This document shows, in pieces, positions 56,040 through 63,618 of a stretch of DNA of 64,000 bases. The notes under the pieces were generated by a model. That model saw nothing but the letters and a program-made list of their open reading frames with translations, searched no databases and was not told the DNA's origin. Made by a program: the position numbers and the translations under genes. The stretch spans positions 186,001 through 250,000 of the forward strand of contig NZ_FOBV01000001.1 of assembly GCF_900109935.1 (NCBI RefSeq), in the 5' to 3' direction. This DNA is from Chryseobacterium taichungense. Its GTDB lineage: Bacteria > Bacteroidota > Bacteroidia > Flavobacteriales > Weeksellaceae. How positions within the stretch are numbered: the first letter of the stretch is position 1; each line of letters begins with the position of its first letter.

Positions 56040-57269
56040 TCATTCTGTTCTCAGCGCTTCAATAGGTTTAATTTTCGATGCTCTGTATGCCGGAACAAAA
56101 CCAGCTATTAAACCCGAAAATACGAGGGCAATAAATGCCATAAAGATAGAACCCCAGCCTACACTCGGATCTTTTATAAAATATTCTTCCAGGCTGTCAC
56201 CAATCAGATGTAAAGCTAAAACACCCAGTCCTACTCCCACAAAGCCTGAAATAACAGTAATGACCACACTTTCCTGAACAATCAGCGCAACAATACTTCG
56301 CGGTTTAGCGCCGATCGCTTTTCTTACTCCGATTTCCTTTGTACGTTCTTTTACAATATACACCATGATATTACTGATCCCGATAATTCCGGCTGCTAGA
56401 GTTCCCAAGCCGATAAATCCTACGATTCCGGTAAGTACCGCCATAAAGGCAAAAGTATCTTCCATATTTTGGGCATTGTTCCAGACTCTTACTCCATTTT
56501 CATCACTTGGGGCAACATTTTTTCTGGCTTTTAATTTTTCTTTAATTTCATCACCATATTTAATGGCTTGTTGTGGCGTAAGCTTATCATTATAAGCGAT
56601 GTAATTGATACTCACGGTATCTGAGCCTTTTTTCATCTGCTGTAAAGTAGTGATGGGAACCGTAATATGCCTTTCATCCCAGTCGCCACCGTCATCAGAG
56701 AAAACACCAACCACTTTAAACATGGTTCCGTTAATGTTTAATTCTTTACCAATGGGACTTCCGTTTTTAATTAAATCACGCTGCACCATTCTTCCGATTA
56801 CCGCCACATTTTGCTTTCTTTCAAGATCGGTGGGTGTCAGATATCTGCCGTCCAGCATTTTCCGGTTTTCAATAACCTGTTCTTCAGGCTGCGCCCCGTT
56901 GATCTGATAATTACCACTTTCTTTGCCGTATTTTACTAATAAATTTGCGGTATAACGTGGTGTTGAGCTTCCTACTTTTTCTTTATCAATGTTGACGAGG
57001 AAATCATAATCGTCATTATTCATCGTCACAACTCTATCAGACTGAAGTCCTTTGTAAGCCACTGTTGTTTTGCCTGTCACAATAGAAATCAGATTTTGGG
57101 CATCCCGTGCAAAGCCTTGTGTAAAGGCATTCTGAAGTCCTGTCCCAATTCCGAAAAGAACAATGAAAATAAATAATCCCAAAGCCACAGTAAAGCCGGA
57201 AAGCACCGTCCGCAATACATTACTGCGAATCGAACTGAATATTTCCTGCCAGCGATCTAGGTCGAACAT
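56040..57269 (-). CDS. MacB/FtsX-type ABC permease, first of two
   Basis: The start is MFDLDRWQEIFSSIRSN, matching the second permease; the frame extends 15 codons further but begins with TTG. The roughly 409-residue protein has the same layout: N-terminal helix, MacB_PCD periplasmic domain, three C-terminal helices, ERTKEIGVRKAIGAKPRSIV and the final PIEALRTE. Two distinct permeases and one ATPase suggest a heterodimeric transporter. The substrate could be a peptide, lipid or macrolide-like compound. Confidence 0.9.
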   Translation of the reverse strand: MFDLDRWQEIFSSIRSNVLRTVLSGFTVALGLFIFIVLFGIGTGLQNAFTQGFARDAQNLISIVTGKTTVAYKGLQSDRVVTMNNDDYDFLVNIDKEKVGSSTPRYTANLLVKYGKESGNYQINGAQPEEQVIENRKMLDGRYLTPTDLERKQNVAVIGRMVQRDLIKNGSPIGKELNINGTMFKVVGVFSDDGGDWDERHITVPITTLQQMKKGSDTVSINYIAYNDKLTPQQAIKYGDEIKEKLKARKNVAPSDENGVRVWNNAQNMEDTFAFMAVLTGIVGFIGLGTLAAGIIGISNIMVYIVKERTKEIGVRKAIGAKPRSIVALIVQESVVITVISGFVGVGLGVLALHLIGDSLEEYFIKDPSVGWGSIFMAFIALVFSGLIAGFVPAYRASKIKPIEALRTE

Positions 57270-57388
57270 ATTTCTTAGATTTGAAGCGGGAAGCCTGATG
57301 ATGGAAGTTTCCAATCTTTCCGCTGATTTATTTAATTATTACAATTTTAATTTTTTCATCCTCAAGCCTCCATCTCCCAGCTTCCAGC

Positions 57389-58078
57389 CTATAAAACGAG
57401 CTGCTTAATAAACTCATCACTTTCGATGATACCGTCTTTTAAAATAACGTTTCGTTTGGTTTGTGCAGCCACGTCAGGTTCGTGAGTTACCACGATAATG
57501 GTCTTTCCTTCATTATTGATATCCTGCAGAAGTTTCATGATATCGTGCGTTGTTTTAGAATCCAGAGCTCCTGTAGGTTCGTCGGCAAGTACAACTTTAG
57601 GATCCGTGATCAATGCCCTTGCAATGGCAACCCTTTGTTTCTGTCCTCCGGAAAGCTCATTAGGCAAGTGATTGGCCCATTGTGCAAGTCCGACTTTTTC
57701 CAGATATTCCATCGCTTTACGCTCCCGTTCCTTTCTCGGAACATTCTGATAATATAAAGGAAGGGCAACATTATCCAAAGCTGTTTTATAACCAATCAAA
57801 TTAAAAGACTGGAAGATGAAACCTAAAAATTTACTTCTATATTCTGCAGCCTTTACCTCCGAAAGATGCTCTATCGGAACACCATCCAGCTCATAAATAC
57901 CTGAATCTTTTTCATCAAGAATACCGATAATATTAAGCAAGGTCGATTTTCCGGAACCGGAACTTCCCATGATCGAAACAAATTCACCCTCGGAAATAGT
58001 AAGATTAATTCCCTTAAGAACATGCAGCTTACTTTTTCCGGTATCGTATGACTTATGTAAATCCTGAATTACTAACAT
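57389..58078 (-). CDS. MacB/LolD-type ABC ATPase
   Basis: The start is MLVIQDLHKSYDTG; the seven codons before it begin with TTG. The 229-residue ATPase has Walker A GSSGSGKST, Q-loop FIFQSFNLIG, signature LSGGQKQR, Walker B VVLADEPTGALD and His in VVTHEPD. It is the first gene of the efflux operon (ATPase, permease, permease, adaptor) and should drive mechanotransmission by the permeases. Confidence 0.92.
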   Translation of the reverse strand: MLVIQDLHKSYDTGKSKLHVLKGINLTISEGEFVSIMGSSGSGKSTLLNIIGILDEKDSGIYELDGVPIEHLSEVKAAEYRSKFLGFIFQSFNLIGYKTALDNVALPLYYQNVPRKERERKAMEYLEKVGLAQWANHLPNELSGGQKQRVAIARALITDPKVVLADEPTGALDSKTTHDIMKLLQDINNEGKTIIVVTHEPDVAAQTKRNVILKDGIIESDEFIKQLVL

Positions 58079-58283
58079 TAAGTGGTATGTTTTATCCAAT
58101 AAGTAGATATAAATTTTGATTTGTTACGCAGAATGAAAAATTCTTTAATTAAATTACTGTTTAATACATTTATTCTTTATTTATAGTACTTTATGAATTA
58201 ATGTTTAATATTAAATCGCTGATACGATGTATTTTTACCGCATATTGTTTTGTAAGCCAGTATCTAAGCGGTTTTCATGTAAA

Positions 58284-58292
58284 TGTGGAAAA
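58284..58292 (-). promoter_or_regulatory. DnaA-box-like site (variant)
   Basis: The minus strand reads TTTTCCACA, one base from the DnaA consensus TTATCCACA. It lies upstream of the nrdB promoter candidate. Confidence 0.35.
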
Positions 58293-58353
58293 CTTTTACG
58301 GTTAAAACTCAATCATTTAGTGTTTCACCCTTTTAAATACAGTTCTTGTTTTC

Positions 58354-58361
58354 TAACTTTG
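58354..58361 (+). promoter_or_regulatory. Candidate -7 box of the nrd operon
   Basis: TAACTTTG matches TAnnTTTG, 139 nt before the nrdB ATG, leaving a long leader. The -33 position has TTT rather than TTG. Confidence 0.4.
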
Positions 58362-58454
58362 TACTTGTACATCACAAAAAATAAAACACTTTTCAGGTTA
58401 ATAACTATTAACTCTAAGTGACAACAAATCAAAGCGTTGTATATTTTTTGAACT

Positions 58455-58463
58455 TTATCCACA
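58455..58463 (+). promoter_or_regulatory. DnaA-box-like site (perfect 9-mer)
   Basis: TTATCCACA equals the DnaA consensus. It lies 37 nt before the nrdB ATG, within the predicted leader. Confidence 0.4.
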
Positions 58464-58500
58464 TCGATCTATTATTTAATTTTTTAAGACATTCTAAAAT

Positions 58501-59475
58501 ATGGGAATTTTTGATAAAAGAGTAAGCTATAAGCCATTTGAATACCCTGAGGTTCTTCAATTCGTAGAGGCGATCAACAAGTCGTTTTGGGTGCACTCGG
58601 AAGTAGATTTTACTGCAGATGTTCAGGATTTTCATTCACAGTTGGAACCGCACGAAAAACACGCCGTAAAAAATGCACTTCTTGCCATCGCACAGATTGA
58701 AGTATCCGTAAAAACGTTCTGGGGGAATTTGTATAACCATCTTCCAAAACCGGAATTCAATGGTTTGGGGGCAACTTTTGCAGAATGCGAATTCCGTCAC
58801 TCTGAAGCCTATTCGCGACTATTGGAAGTACTGGGCTACAATGAAGAATTTTTGAATGTTATTGAAATTCCTGCTGTAAAAAAGAGAATTGACTTTTTGT
58901 CAAATGTTCTAAAACACGCTAATTCAGCGACCCCGAAAGAATATGTTTCTTCTCTTCTGCTATTCAGCATCCTGATCGAAAACGTTTCGCTTTTCTCACA
59001 ATTTGCGATTATTCTTTCTTTCACAAGGTTTAAAGGATATATGAAAAATGTTTCCAACATCATCGCATGGACTTCCGTTGATGAGCAAATTCATGCCAAC
59101 GCCGGAATCTACCTGATTAATAAAATCCGTGAGGAACAGCCTGACCTGTTGACCGATTCTGATATTGAGGATATCTATACCCTTGTTGACCAATCTGTTG
59201 AACTGGAAGGAGAAATCCTTGACTGGATCTTCGAATTGGGAGAATTAAATGTATTCTCAAAAGAAGATTTATTAAACTTCATGAAATATCGTGTTGATGA
59301 CAGTTTAAAGAAAATCAACATGAATACAAGATATAATGTCTCTCCTGAACAATACCGCCCAATGGTATGGTTTGAAGAGGAAGTTTTCGCCAATTCAATG
59401 GATGATTTCTTCGCTAAAAGGCCTGTAGACTATACAAAGCATGATAAGAGTATTACGGCGAATGATTTATTCTAA
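58501..59475 (+). CDS. nrdB: Ribonucleotide reductase beta subunit (class I)
   Basis: The 324-residue ferritin-fold subunit has the dinuclear metal ligands E67, E97, H100, E160, E195 and H198. Tyr104 lies four residues after H100, where class Ia enzymes hold the radical. There is no N-terminal ATP-cone. The Flavobacterium johnsoniae enzyme of this type is known as class Id, with a manganese cofactor, so a dimanganese centre is plausible here (inference). It supplies the radical for NrdA. It starts an operon with the small gene at 59481 and nrdA. Confidence 0.94.
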   Translation: MGIFDKRVSYKPFEYPEVLQFVEAINKSFWVHSEVDFTADVQDFHSQLEPHEKHAVKNALLAIAQIEVSVKTFWGNLYNHLPKPEFNGLGATFAECEFRHSEAYSRLLEVLGYNEEFLNVIEIPAVKKRIDFLSNVLKHANSATPKEYVSSLLLFSILIENVSLFSQFAIILSFTRFKGYMKNVSNIIAWTSVDEQIHANAGIYLINKIREEQPDLLTDSDIEDIYTLVDQSVELEGEILDWIFELGELNVFSKEDLLNFMKYRVDDSLKKINMNTRYNVSPEQYRPMVWFEEEVFANSMDDFFAKRPVDYTKHDKSITANDLF

Positions 59476-59480
59476 AGATT

Positions 59481-59738
59481 ATGGCAAGATTTATTGAACT
59501 TACTCAAGCTAATGATGATGGACATAAAATAATTGTTAATTTAGATAACATAATAAGAATTATCCCTAATACAGACAATCCTATTGAATCTACAATTTTT
59601 TTTAATGTTATATTTGGAGGAAATGGATCTTCAATGCCTAATAATATAACTGTAAAAGAAAATTATTTTGATATTAAGGATCTTATTACAGAATCTTCAG
59701 ACAACAAAATACCAACATTAGATTTAAATAATTCATAA
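59481..59738 (+). CDS. Small FlbD-like protein of unknown function inside the nrd operon
   Basis: The 85-residue protein starts 5 nt after the nrdB stop, so it is translationally coupled. It has no signal peptide or helix. The pattern FIELTQ, KIIVNLDNIIRIIP, then ITVKENYFDIKDLI, resembles the beta-strand layout of FlbD-type small proteins. Codon use is noticeably richer in AT than in nrdB and nrdA, which suggests later insertion. I know of no assigned role. It could modulate the reductase or be a passenger gene. Confidence 0.65.
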   Translation: MARFIELTQANDDGHKIIVNLDNIIRIIPNTDNPIESTIFFNVIFGGNGSSMPNNITVKENYFDIKDLITESSDNKIPTLDLNNS

Positions 59739-59750
59739 ATTATTAGCGAT

Positions 59751-59773
59751 GTCATGGTGAACCCGTCGAAACA
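59751..59773. repeat. Short repeat-like sequence between the small gene and nrdA
   Basis: GTCATGGTGAACCCGTCG followed by AAACA resembles a short sequence I recall between genes in many bacteria. Only one copy was noticed in this window. Confidence 0.3.
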
Positions 59774-59815
59774 TATTTACAATCTTTTTAAAGAAAATTA
59801 TAATTAAAAAGCACA

Positions 59816-59848
59816 AAATTCCTGAGCCTTAAAATCGTTCAGGAATTT
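59816..59848 (+). promoter_or_regulatory. Leader hairpin before nrdA
   Basis: AAATTCCTGA (59816-59825) pairs perfectly with TCAGGAATTT (59839-59848) across a 13-nt loop. It ends 17 nt before the nrdA ATG and lacks a T run, so it may shape translation, processing or partial termination. Confidence 0.5.
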
Positions 59849-59865
59849 CGAAAATATAAACAACT

Positions 59866-61524
59866 ATGGAGGAACAAAATACAAATATATGGTGGCTCAA
59901 TGAAGAGTCTGAGCAAATGCTCAACCGCGGCTATTTGCTGAAAGGTGAAACAGTGGAAGGCGCTATCGACAGAATTACCACGGCAGCCGCAAAAAGACTG
60001 TATAAACCTGAGCTTCAGCCGGCTTTCAAGGAAATGATTACGAAAGGATGGATCAGCTTCTCGTCACCGGTTTGGGCCAATATGGGAACCCAGAGAGGTC
60101 TTCCTATTTCCTGTTTTAACGTTCACATCCCGGATAGCATCGAAGGAATCACCCACAAAATGGGCGAAGTCATCATGCAGACAAAGATCGGTGGAGGAAC
60201 CTCAGGATATTTCGGGGAACTTCGTAACAGAGGAACTGCAGTAACAGATAACGGAAAATCTTCAGGGGCCGTTTCTTTCATGAAACTTTTTGATACGGCA
60301 ATGGATGTGGTATCTCAGGGCGGCGTAAGAAGAGGTGCTTTTGCAGCGTATCTTGATGTCGATCACGGAGATATTGAAGAATTCTTATCTATCAAAGACA
60401 TCGGAAGTCCTATCCAGAACCTGTTTACAGGAATCTGCGTTCCAGATTACTGGATGCAGGATATGATCGACGGAGATATGGAAAAACGTAAAGTCTGGGC
60501 AAGAGTATTGGAAAGCCGTCAGCAAAAGGGACTTCCATATATTTTCTTTACCGATAACGTAAACAGAAATAAACCACAGGTTTATAAAGATTTAGGATTA
60601 ACGGTTAATGCAAGTAACCTTTGCTCAGAAATCATGCTTCCTTCAACGATGGAAGAATCTTTCATCTGCTGTTTATCTTCCATGAATCTTGAGCTTTATG
60701 ATGAATGGAAAGATACAGATGCAGTGAAACTGGCGATTTACTTCCTGGATGCCGTTCTATCCGAATTTATCGATAAAACAGAAGGAAATTATTATCTTCA
60801 GGGAGCGAGAAATTTTGCTATGAGACACAGAGCATTAGGACTGGGTGTTTTAGGATATCATTCTTATCTTCAGAAAAATATGATTCCTTTTGAAAGTTTT
60901 GAGGCAACTCAATTCAACGCAAGAGCTTTCAGAAGAATCAAAGAACAGGCAGAGCAGGCTTCCAGAGAACTGGCAAATATCTACGGAGAACCAGAATTAC
61001 TGAAAGGTTATGGATTAAGAAATACCACGACAATGGCTATTGCTCCTACCACTTCAAGTTCTGCTATATTAGGACAAACTTCTCCTGGAATTGAGCCATT
61101 CGCATCGAACTATTTTAAAGCAGGTCTTGCAAAAGGAAACTTTATGCGTAAGAATAAATATCTGGCAAAGTTATTGGCAGAAAAAGGCTTGGATAACGAG
61201 GAAACATGGAGAACTATTATGTTAAATCACGGATCTGTACAACATCTGAAAGAATTAACGGATGAAGAGAAAGCAGTATTTAAAACATTTAAAGAAATTT
61301 CTCCGATGGAAATTATTTCACAGGCTGCACAAAGACAGCAGTATATTGACCAGGCTCAGTCATTGAACCTGCAGATTCCTTCTACAATGCCGGTGAAAGA
61401 TGTTAATTATCTGTATATCGAAGCATGGAAAAAAGGGGTAAAAACTCTTTATTATCAAAGAAGTTCTTCTGTTTCAAAAGAAATGATGGTAAACTTTGTT
61501 ACCTGTACCGCTTGCGAAGCTTAA
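59866..61524 (+). CDS. nrdA: Ribonucleotide reductase alpha subunit (class I, no ATP-cone)
   Basis: At 552 residues this is about 200 shorter than E. coli NrdA. It begins directly at the catalytic domain, with WISFSSPVWANMGTQRGLPISCF carrying the first redox Cys at about residue 84. Active-site residues lie in NASNLCSEIMLPS (Asn, Cys and Glu) and CCLSSMNLEL. PTTSSSAILGQTSPGIEP follows. The C-terminus ends TCTACEA, the shuttle cysteine pair. It reduces NDPs to dNDPs with NrdB. The absence of the ATP-cone in both subunits means dATP shut-off must work differently or be missing. Confidence 0.93.
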   Translation: MEEQNTNIWWLNEESEQMLNRGYLLKGETVEGAIDRITTAAAKRLYKPELQPAFKEMITKGWISFSSPVWANMGTQRGLPISCFNVHIPDSIEGITHKMGEVIMQTKIGGGTSGYFGELRNRGTAVTDNGKSSGAVSFMKLFDTAMDVVSQGGVRRGAFAAYLDVDHGDIEEFLSIKDIGSPIQNLFTGICVPDYWMQDMIDGDMEKRKVWARVLESRQQKGLPYIFFTDNVNRNKPQVYKDLGLTVNASNLCSEIMLPSTMEESFICCLSSMNLELYDEWKDTDAVKLAIYFLDAVLSEFIDKTEGNYYLQGARNFAMRHRALGLGVLGYHSYLQKNMIPFESFEATQFNARAFRRIKEQAEQASRELANIYGEPELLKGYGLRNTTTMAIAPTTSSSAILGQTSPGIEPFASNYFKAGLAKGNFMRKNKYLAKLLAEKGLDNEETWRTIMLNHGSVQHLKELTDEEKAVFKTFKEISPMEIISQAAQRQQYIDQAQSLNLQIPSTMPVKDVNYLYIEAWKKGVKTLYYQRSSSVSKEMMVNFVTCTACEA

Positions 61525-61558
61525 GATTCTCAAATAATAAACACTACATATTCAATTG

Positions 61559-61584
61559 AGCACGCTTTTACGGCGTGCTTTTTT
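61559..61584 (+). terminator. Terminator of the nrd operon
   Basis: AGCACGC (61559-61565) pairs with GCGTGCT (61573-61579), with a 7-nt loop and a T run. It starts 34 bp past the nrdA stop. Confidence 0.85.
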
Positions 61585-61588
61585 ATTT

Positions 61589-61596
61589 TAAATTTG
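61589..61596 (+). promoter_or_regulatory. Candidate -7 box for the DUF72 gene
   Basis: TAAATTTG lies 29 nt before the ATG at 61626, directly after the nrd terminator. Confidence 0.35.
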
Positions 61597-61625
61597 TTTA
61601 AAGAATAACACTAAAAAAGTAAGAT

Positions 61626-62516
61626 ATGAAATTCGGACAAGTAGAGGATCCTTCAAAGATAGATTTTACATTACCCAAAGATCATCCATCAACCAAAGAA
61701 ATTTTAAGCCATAATAAAAAAGGGCTAGAGAACATTTCCATCGGATGTGCCAAATGGAACAAAACCGACCTGAAAGGATTTTATCCTAAAGGGACAAAGG
61801 ATGAATTGACTTATTACGCGACCCAGTTCAACTCTATCGAATTGAATGCGACGTTCTATGGAATGCCCACGCCTGATCAGGTACAGACCTGGAAGGAGAA
61901 AACACCTGAAAATTTTAAATTCTTCCCTAAAATTACGAATACGGTTTCTCATTTCAGACGATTAATTGATGTTACTGAACCGGTAACTCAATTTGCTACT
62001 TCGGTGCTGAATTTTGGTGAAAAATTGGGAATGGTATTTCTTCAGCTTCATGATAACTTTAAACCTAAAGACTATGACAGACTGGAAAAATTCGTCAAGG
62101 ACTGGCCGAAAGAAGTACCATTAGCTATTGAGTTAAGAAATACCGAATGGTTTACCGATGAAAATATTTTCAATACCACCTGCGAGCTTTTTGAAGCCAA
62201 TAATATTACAAATATCATCGTAGATACGGCAGGCAGAAGAGATATGCTTCATATGCGTCTTACAACACCTACAGCGTTTATCCGTTATGTAGGAGCCAAT
62301 GCAGAAAGTGATTATGACAGGTTGGATGACTGGATGAAACATCTTACAAAATGGAAAAAAGAAGGACTTCAAAATGTTTACTTTTTTGTACACCAAAATA
62401 TTGAAAAAGCTTCACCTTTATTGTCTGCATATTTTATAAAAAAAATGAATGAAGAGTGGAAAACGGACCTTCACGTCCCAAAAATGGCGACGGAAAGCAC
62501 CGGTACATTATTTTAG
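61626..62516 (+). CDS. DUF72 domain protein (YecE-like)
   Basis: The 296-residue TIM-barrel-like protein has the DUF72 motifs SIGCAKWN, FNSIELNATFYGMPTPDQVQ, FKFFPKITNTVSHFRRL, FLQLHDNF and VPLAIELRNTEW. MLHMRLTTPTAFIRYVG and VYFFVHQNIEKASPLL mark the C-terminal half. The family has no firm biochemical role; nuclease or hydrolase functions have been suggested. It stands alone after the nrd operon with its own candidate promoter. Confidence 0.85.
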   Translation: MKFGQVEDPSKIDFTLPKDHPSTKEILSHNKKGLENISIGCAKWNKTDLKGFYPKGTKDELTYYATQFNSIELNATFYGMPTPDQVQTWKEKTPENFKFFPKITNTVSHFRRLIDVTEPVTQFATSVLNFGEKLGMVFLQLHDNFKPKDYDRLEKFVKDWPKEVPLAIELRNTEWFTDENIFNTTCELFEANNITNIIVDTAGRRDMLHMRLTTPTAFIRYVGANAESDYDRLDDWMKHLTKWKKEGLQNVYFFVHQNIEKASPLLSAYFIKKMNEEWKTDLHVPKMATESTGTLF

Positions 62517-62701
62517 CAGCTGATACATTTTAATTTTATTCACTTTTCAGTGGAATGATTTTCGTTGAAATTATATTTTAGAGAAAAAAAATTAACCTTT
62601 TTTGCCGAAAAAAAAATTAATCGCCAAAACCTTTCTCATATTATTATTAATTTAAAAGTATGATAACTTTAATTTAATAACACTCTTAAAAAACAACAAA
62701 T

Positions 62702-62932
62702 ATGGAAAAGGAGATATGCAAAGTAAGCATCTCAACAAGCTTTCTTGGAGATGAGTATATTTTTTACGAAAATGACAAAATCAAAAGAGTTTATGATAAC
62801 AACAGTTTAAGCTCCGATGTCACAGAATGGCTGGAAGCTAAGCAAATCAGTAAACAAAACAAAGATAAAATTATCAGAAAATGTCCTGAAGAATTTAAGG
62901 AAAGAATAATGCTGATTTTAGATTATCCTTAA
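62702..62932 (+). CDS. Hypothetical small protein
   Basis: The 76-residue protein has no signal peptide or helix. It has a beta-rich N-terminus (ICKVSISTSFLGDEYIFYEN) and a charged helical C-terminus (KQISKQNKDKIIRKCPEEF). The frame has normal codon use for this genome and lies 185 bp after DUF72. No family is recognised. A strong bidirectional terminator follows. Confidence 0.5.
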   Translation: MEKEICKVSISTSFLGDEYIFYENDKIKRVYDNNSLSSDVTEWLEAKQISKQNKDKIIRKCPEEFKERIMLILDYP

Positions 62933-62958
62933 TTTTTTAGTTCAATAAAGTTTTCATA

Positions 62959-62991
62959 AAATTTCCGGCTTGCTTCGCAAGCCGGAAATTT
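62959..62991. terminator. Bidirectional terminator, 15-bp stem
   Basis: AAATTTCCGGCTTGC (62959-62973) pairs perfectly with its reverse complement (62977-62991) across a TTC loop. It overlaps the stop codon of the gene at 62990. Confidence 0.85.
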
Positions 62992-63577
62992 ATTTTCTTC
63001 TCATTAGCAGCATAAGATTAAGAAATAATAGAAGAAAATCGAGTGTCACCCAGATTCCTACCTTTATGTTCTCATAATTATAAGCCTCTATCTGCTTTTT
63101 AGCCAGATCTGAAAGCTTTACACTTTGATTGATGTAATTCCTTATTTCAATAATCTGGTCTATATTTTTATTAGGAAGTGCGTGTTGTGAAAAATACACA
63201 AGGTTTTTCCCTAAATAACCGACAATCCAGTATTCATCAGACTTATCCATTGTAAGATATTCAATCCTGTAATATTCAGGTCGGACTTTCCCAATGTGTT
63301 TTGTATCAATTACTTTACCTACCTCAGAATCGTTAAGTGTTATCACGTAGAAATCAAGCGGTTGAGGAATCTTATTAATCACCTGCAGCGCCAAAGAATT
63401 CTCTACAATTCCTACGGAACTTTTCTTAATAAACCAATACGTAAAAATAGAAATTGAAAATACGATACTGACGATACGGAACAATTTTGCCCATTCGGCT
63501 CCTTTCCCTCTTTTAATTTTAGACAAAAGAAGAGAGATTACCAAAGCCCAGAAGATAGCCAAAACAATGAATACCAT
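62990..63577 (-). CDS. Hypothetical membrane protein
   Basis: The 195-residue protein has two N-terminal helices (FIVLAIFWALVISLLL and IVSIVFSISIFTYWFI), an extracytoplasmic or cytosolic middle part (about 55-170) and a C-terminal helix (VTLDFLLLFLNLMLLM). The middle part has FYVITLNDSEVGKVID, EYRIEYLTMDKSDEYWIVGYLG split over about 101-123, and VYFSQHALPNK. No known family is recognised. A TATCTTTG box ends 4 nt before the ATG, so the message may be leaderless. The stop overlaps the terminator. Confidence 0.6.
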   Translation of the reverse strand: MVFIVLAIFWALVISLLLSKIKRGKGAEWAKLFRIVSIVFSISIFTYWFIKKSSVGIVENSLALQVINKIPQPLDFYVITLNDSEVGKVIDTKHIGKVRPEYYRIEYLTMDKSDEYWIVGYLGKNLVYFSQHALPNKNIDQIIEIRNYINQSVKLSDLAKKQIEAYNYENIKVGIWVTLDFLLLFLNLMLLMRRK

Positions 63578-63581
63578 ACTG

Positions 63582-63589
63582 CAAAGATA
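63582..63589 (-). promoter_or_regulatory. -7 box of a possible leaderless promoter
   Basis: The minus strand reads TATCTTTG, 4 nt before the ATG of the gene at 62990. The same box precedes lpxD and rimO. Confidence 0.4.
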
Positions 63590-63618
63590 CTTATTTTAAT
63601 AAGCTTTCAGCAGAAATA

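Larger units (their letters stand above)
58079..58500. other. 422-bp divergent regulatory region upstream of the efflux and nrd operons
   Basis: This contains a promoter-like box for nrdB (58354-58361) and two DnaA-box-like 9-mers (58284-58292 and 58455-58463). A 64-codon frame at 58227-58421 has no coding features. I see nothing else. Confidence 0.6.

Noticed and set aside
58227..58421. 64-codon plus-strand frame in the gap before nrdB
   Set aside because: Composition is non-coding, it overlaps the promoter and a DnaA-box-like site, and no start context is visible.
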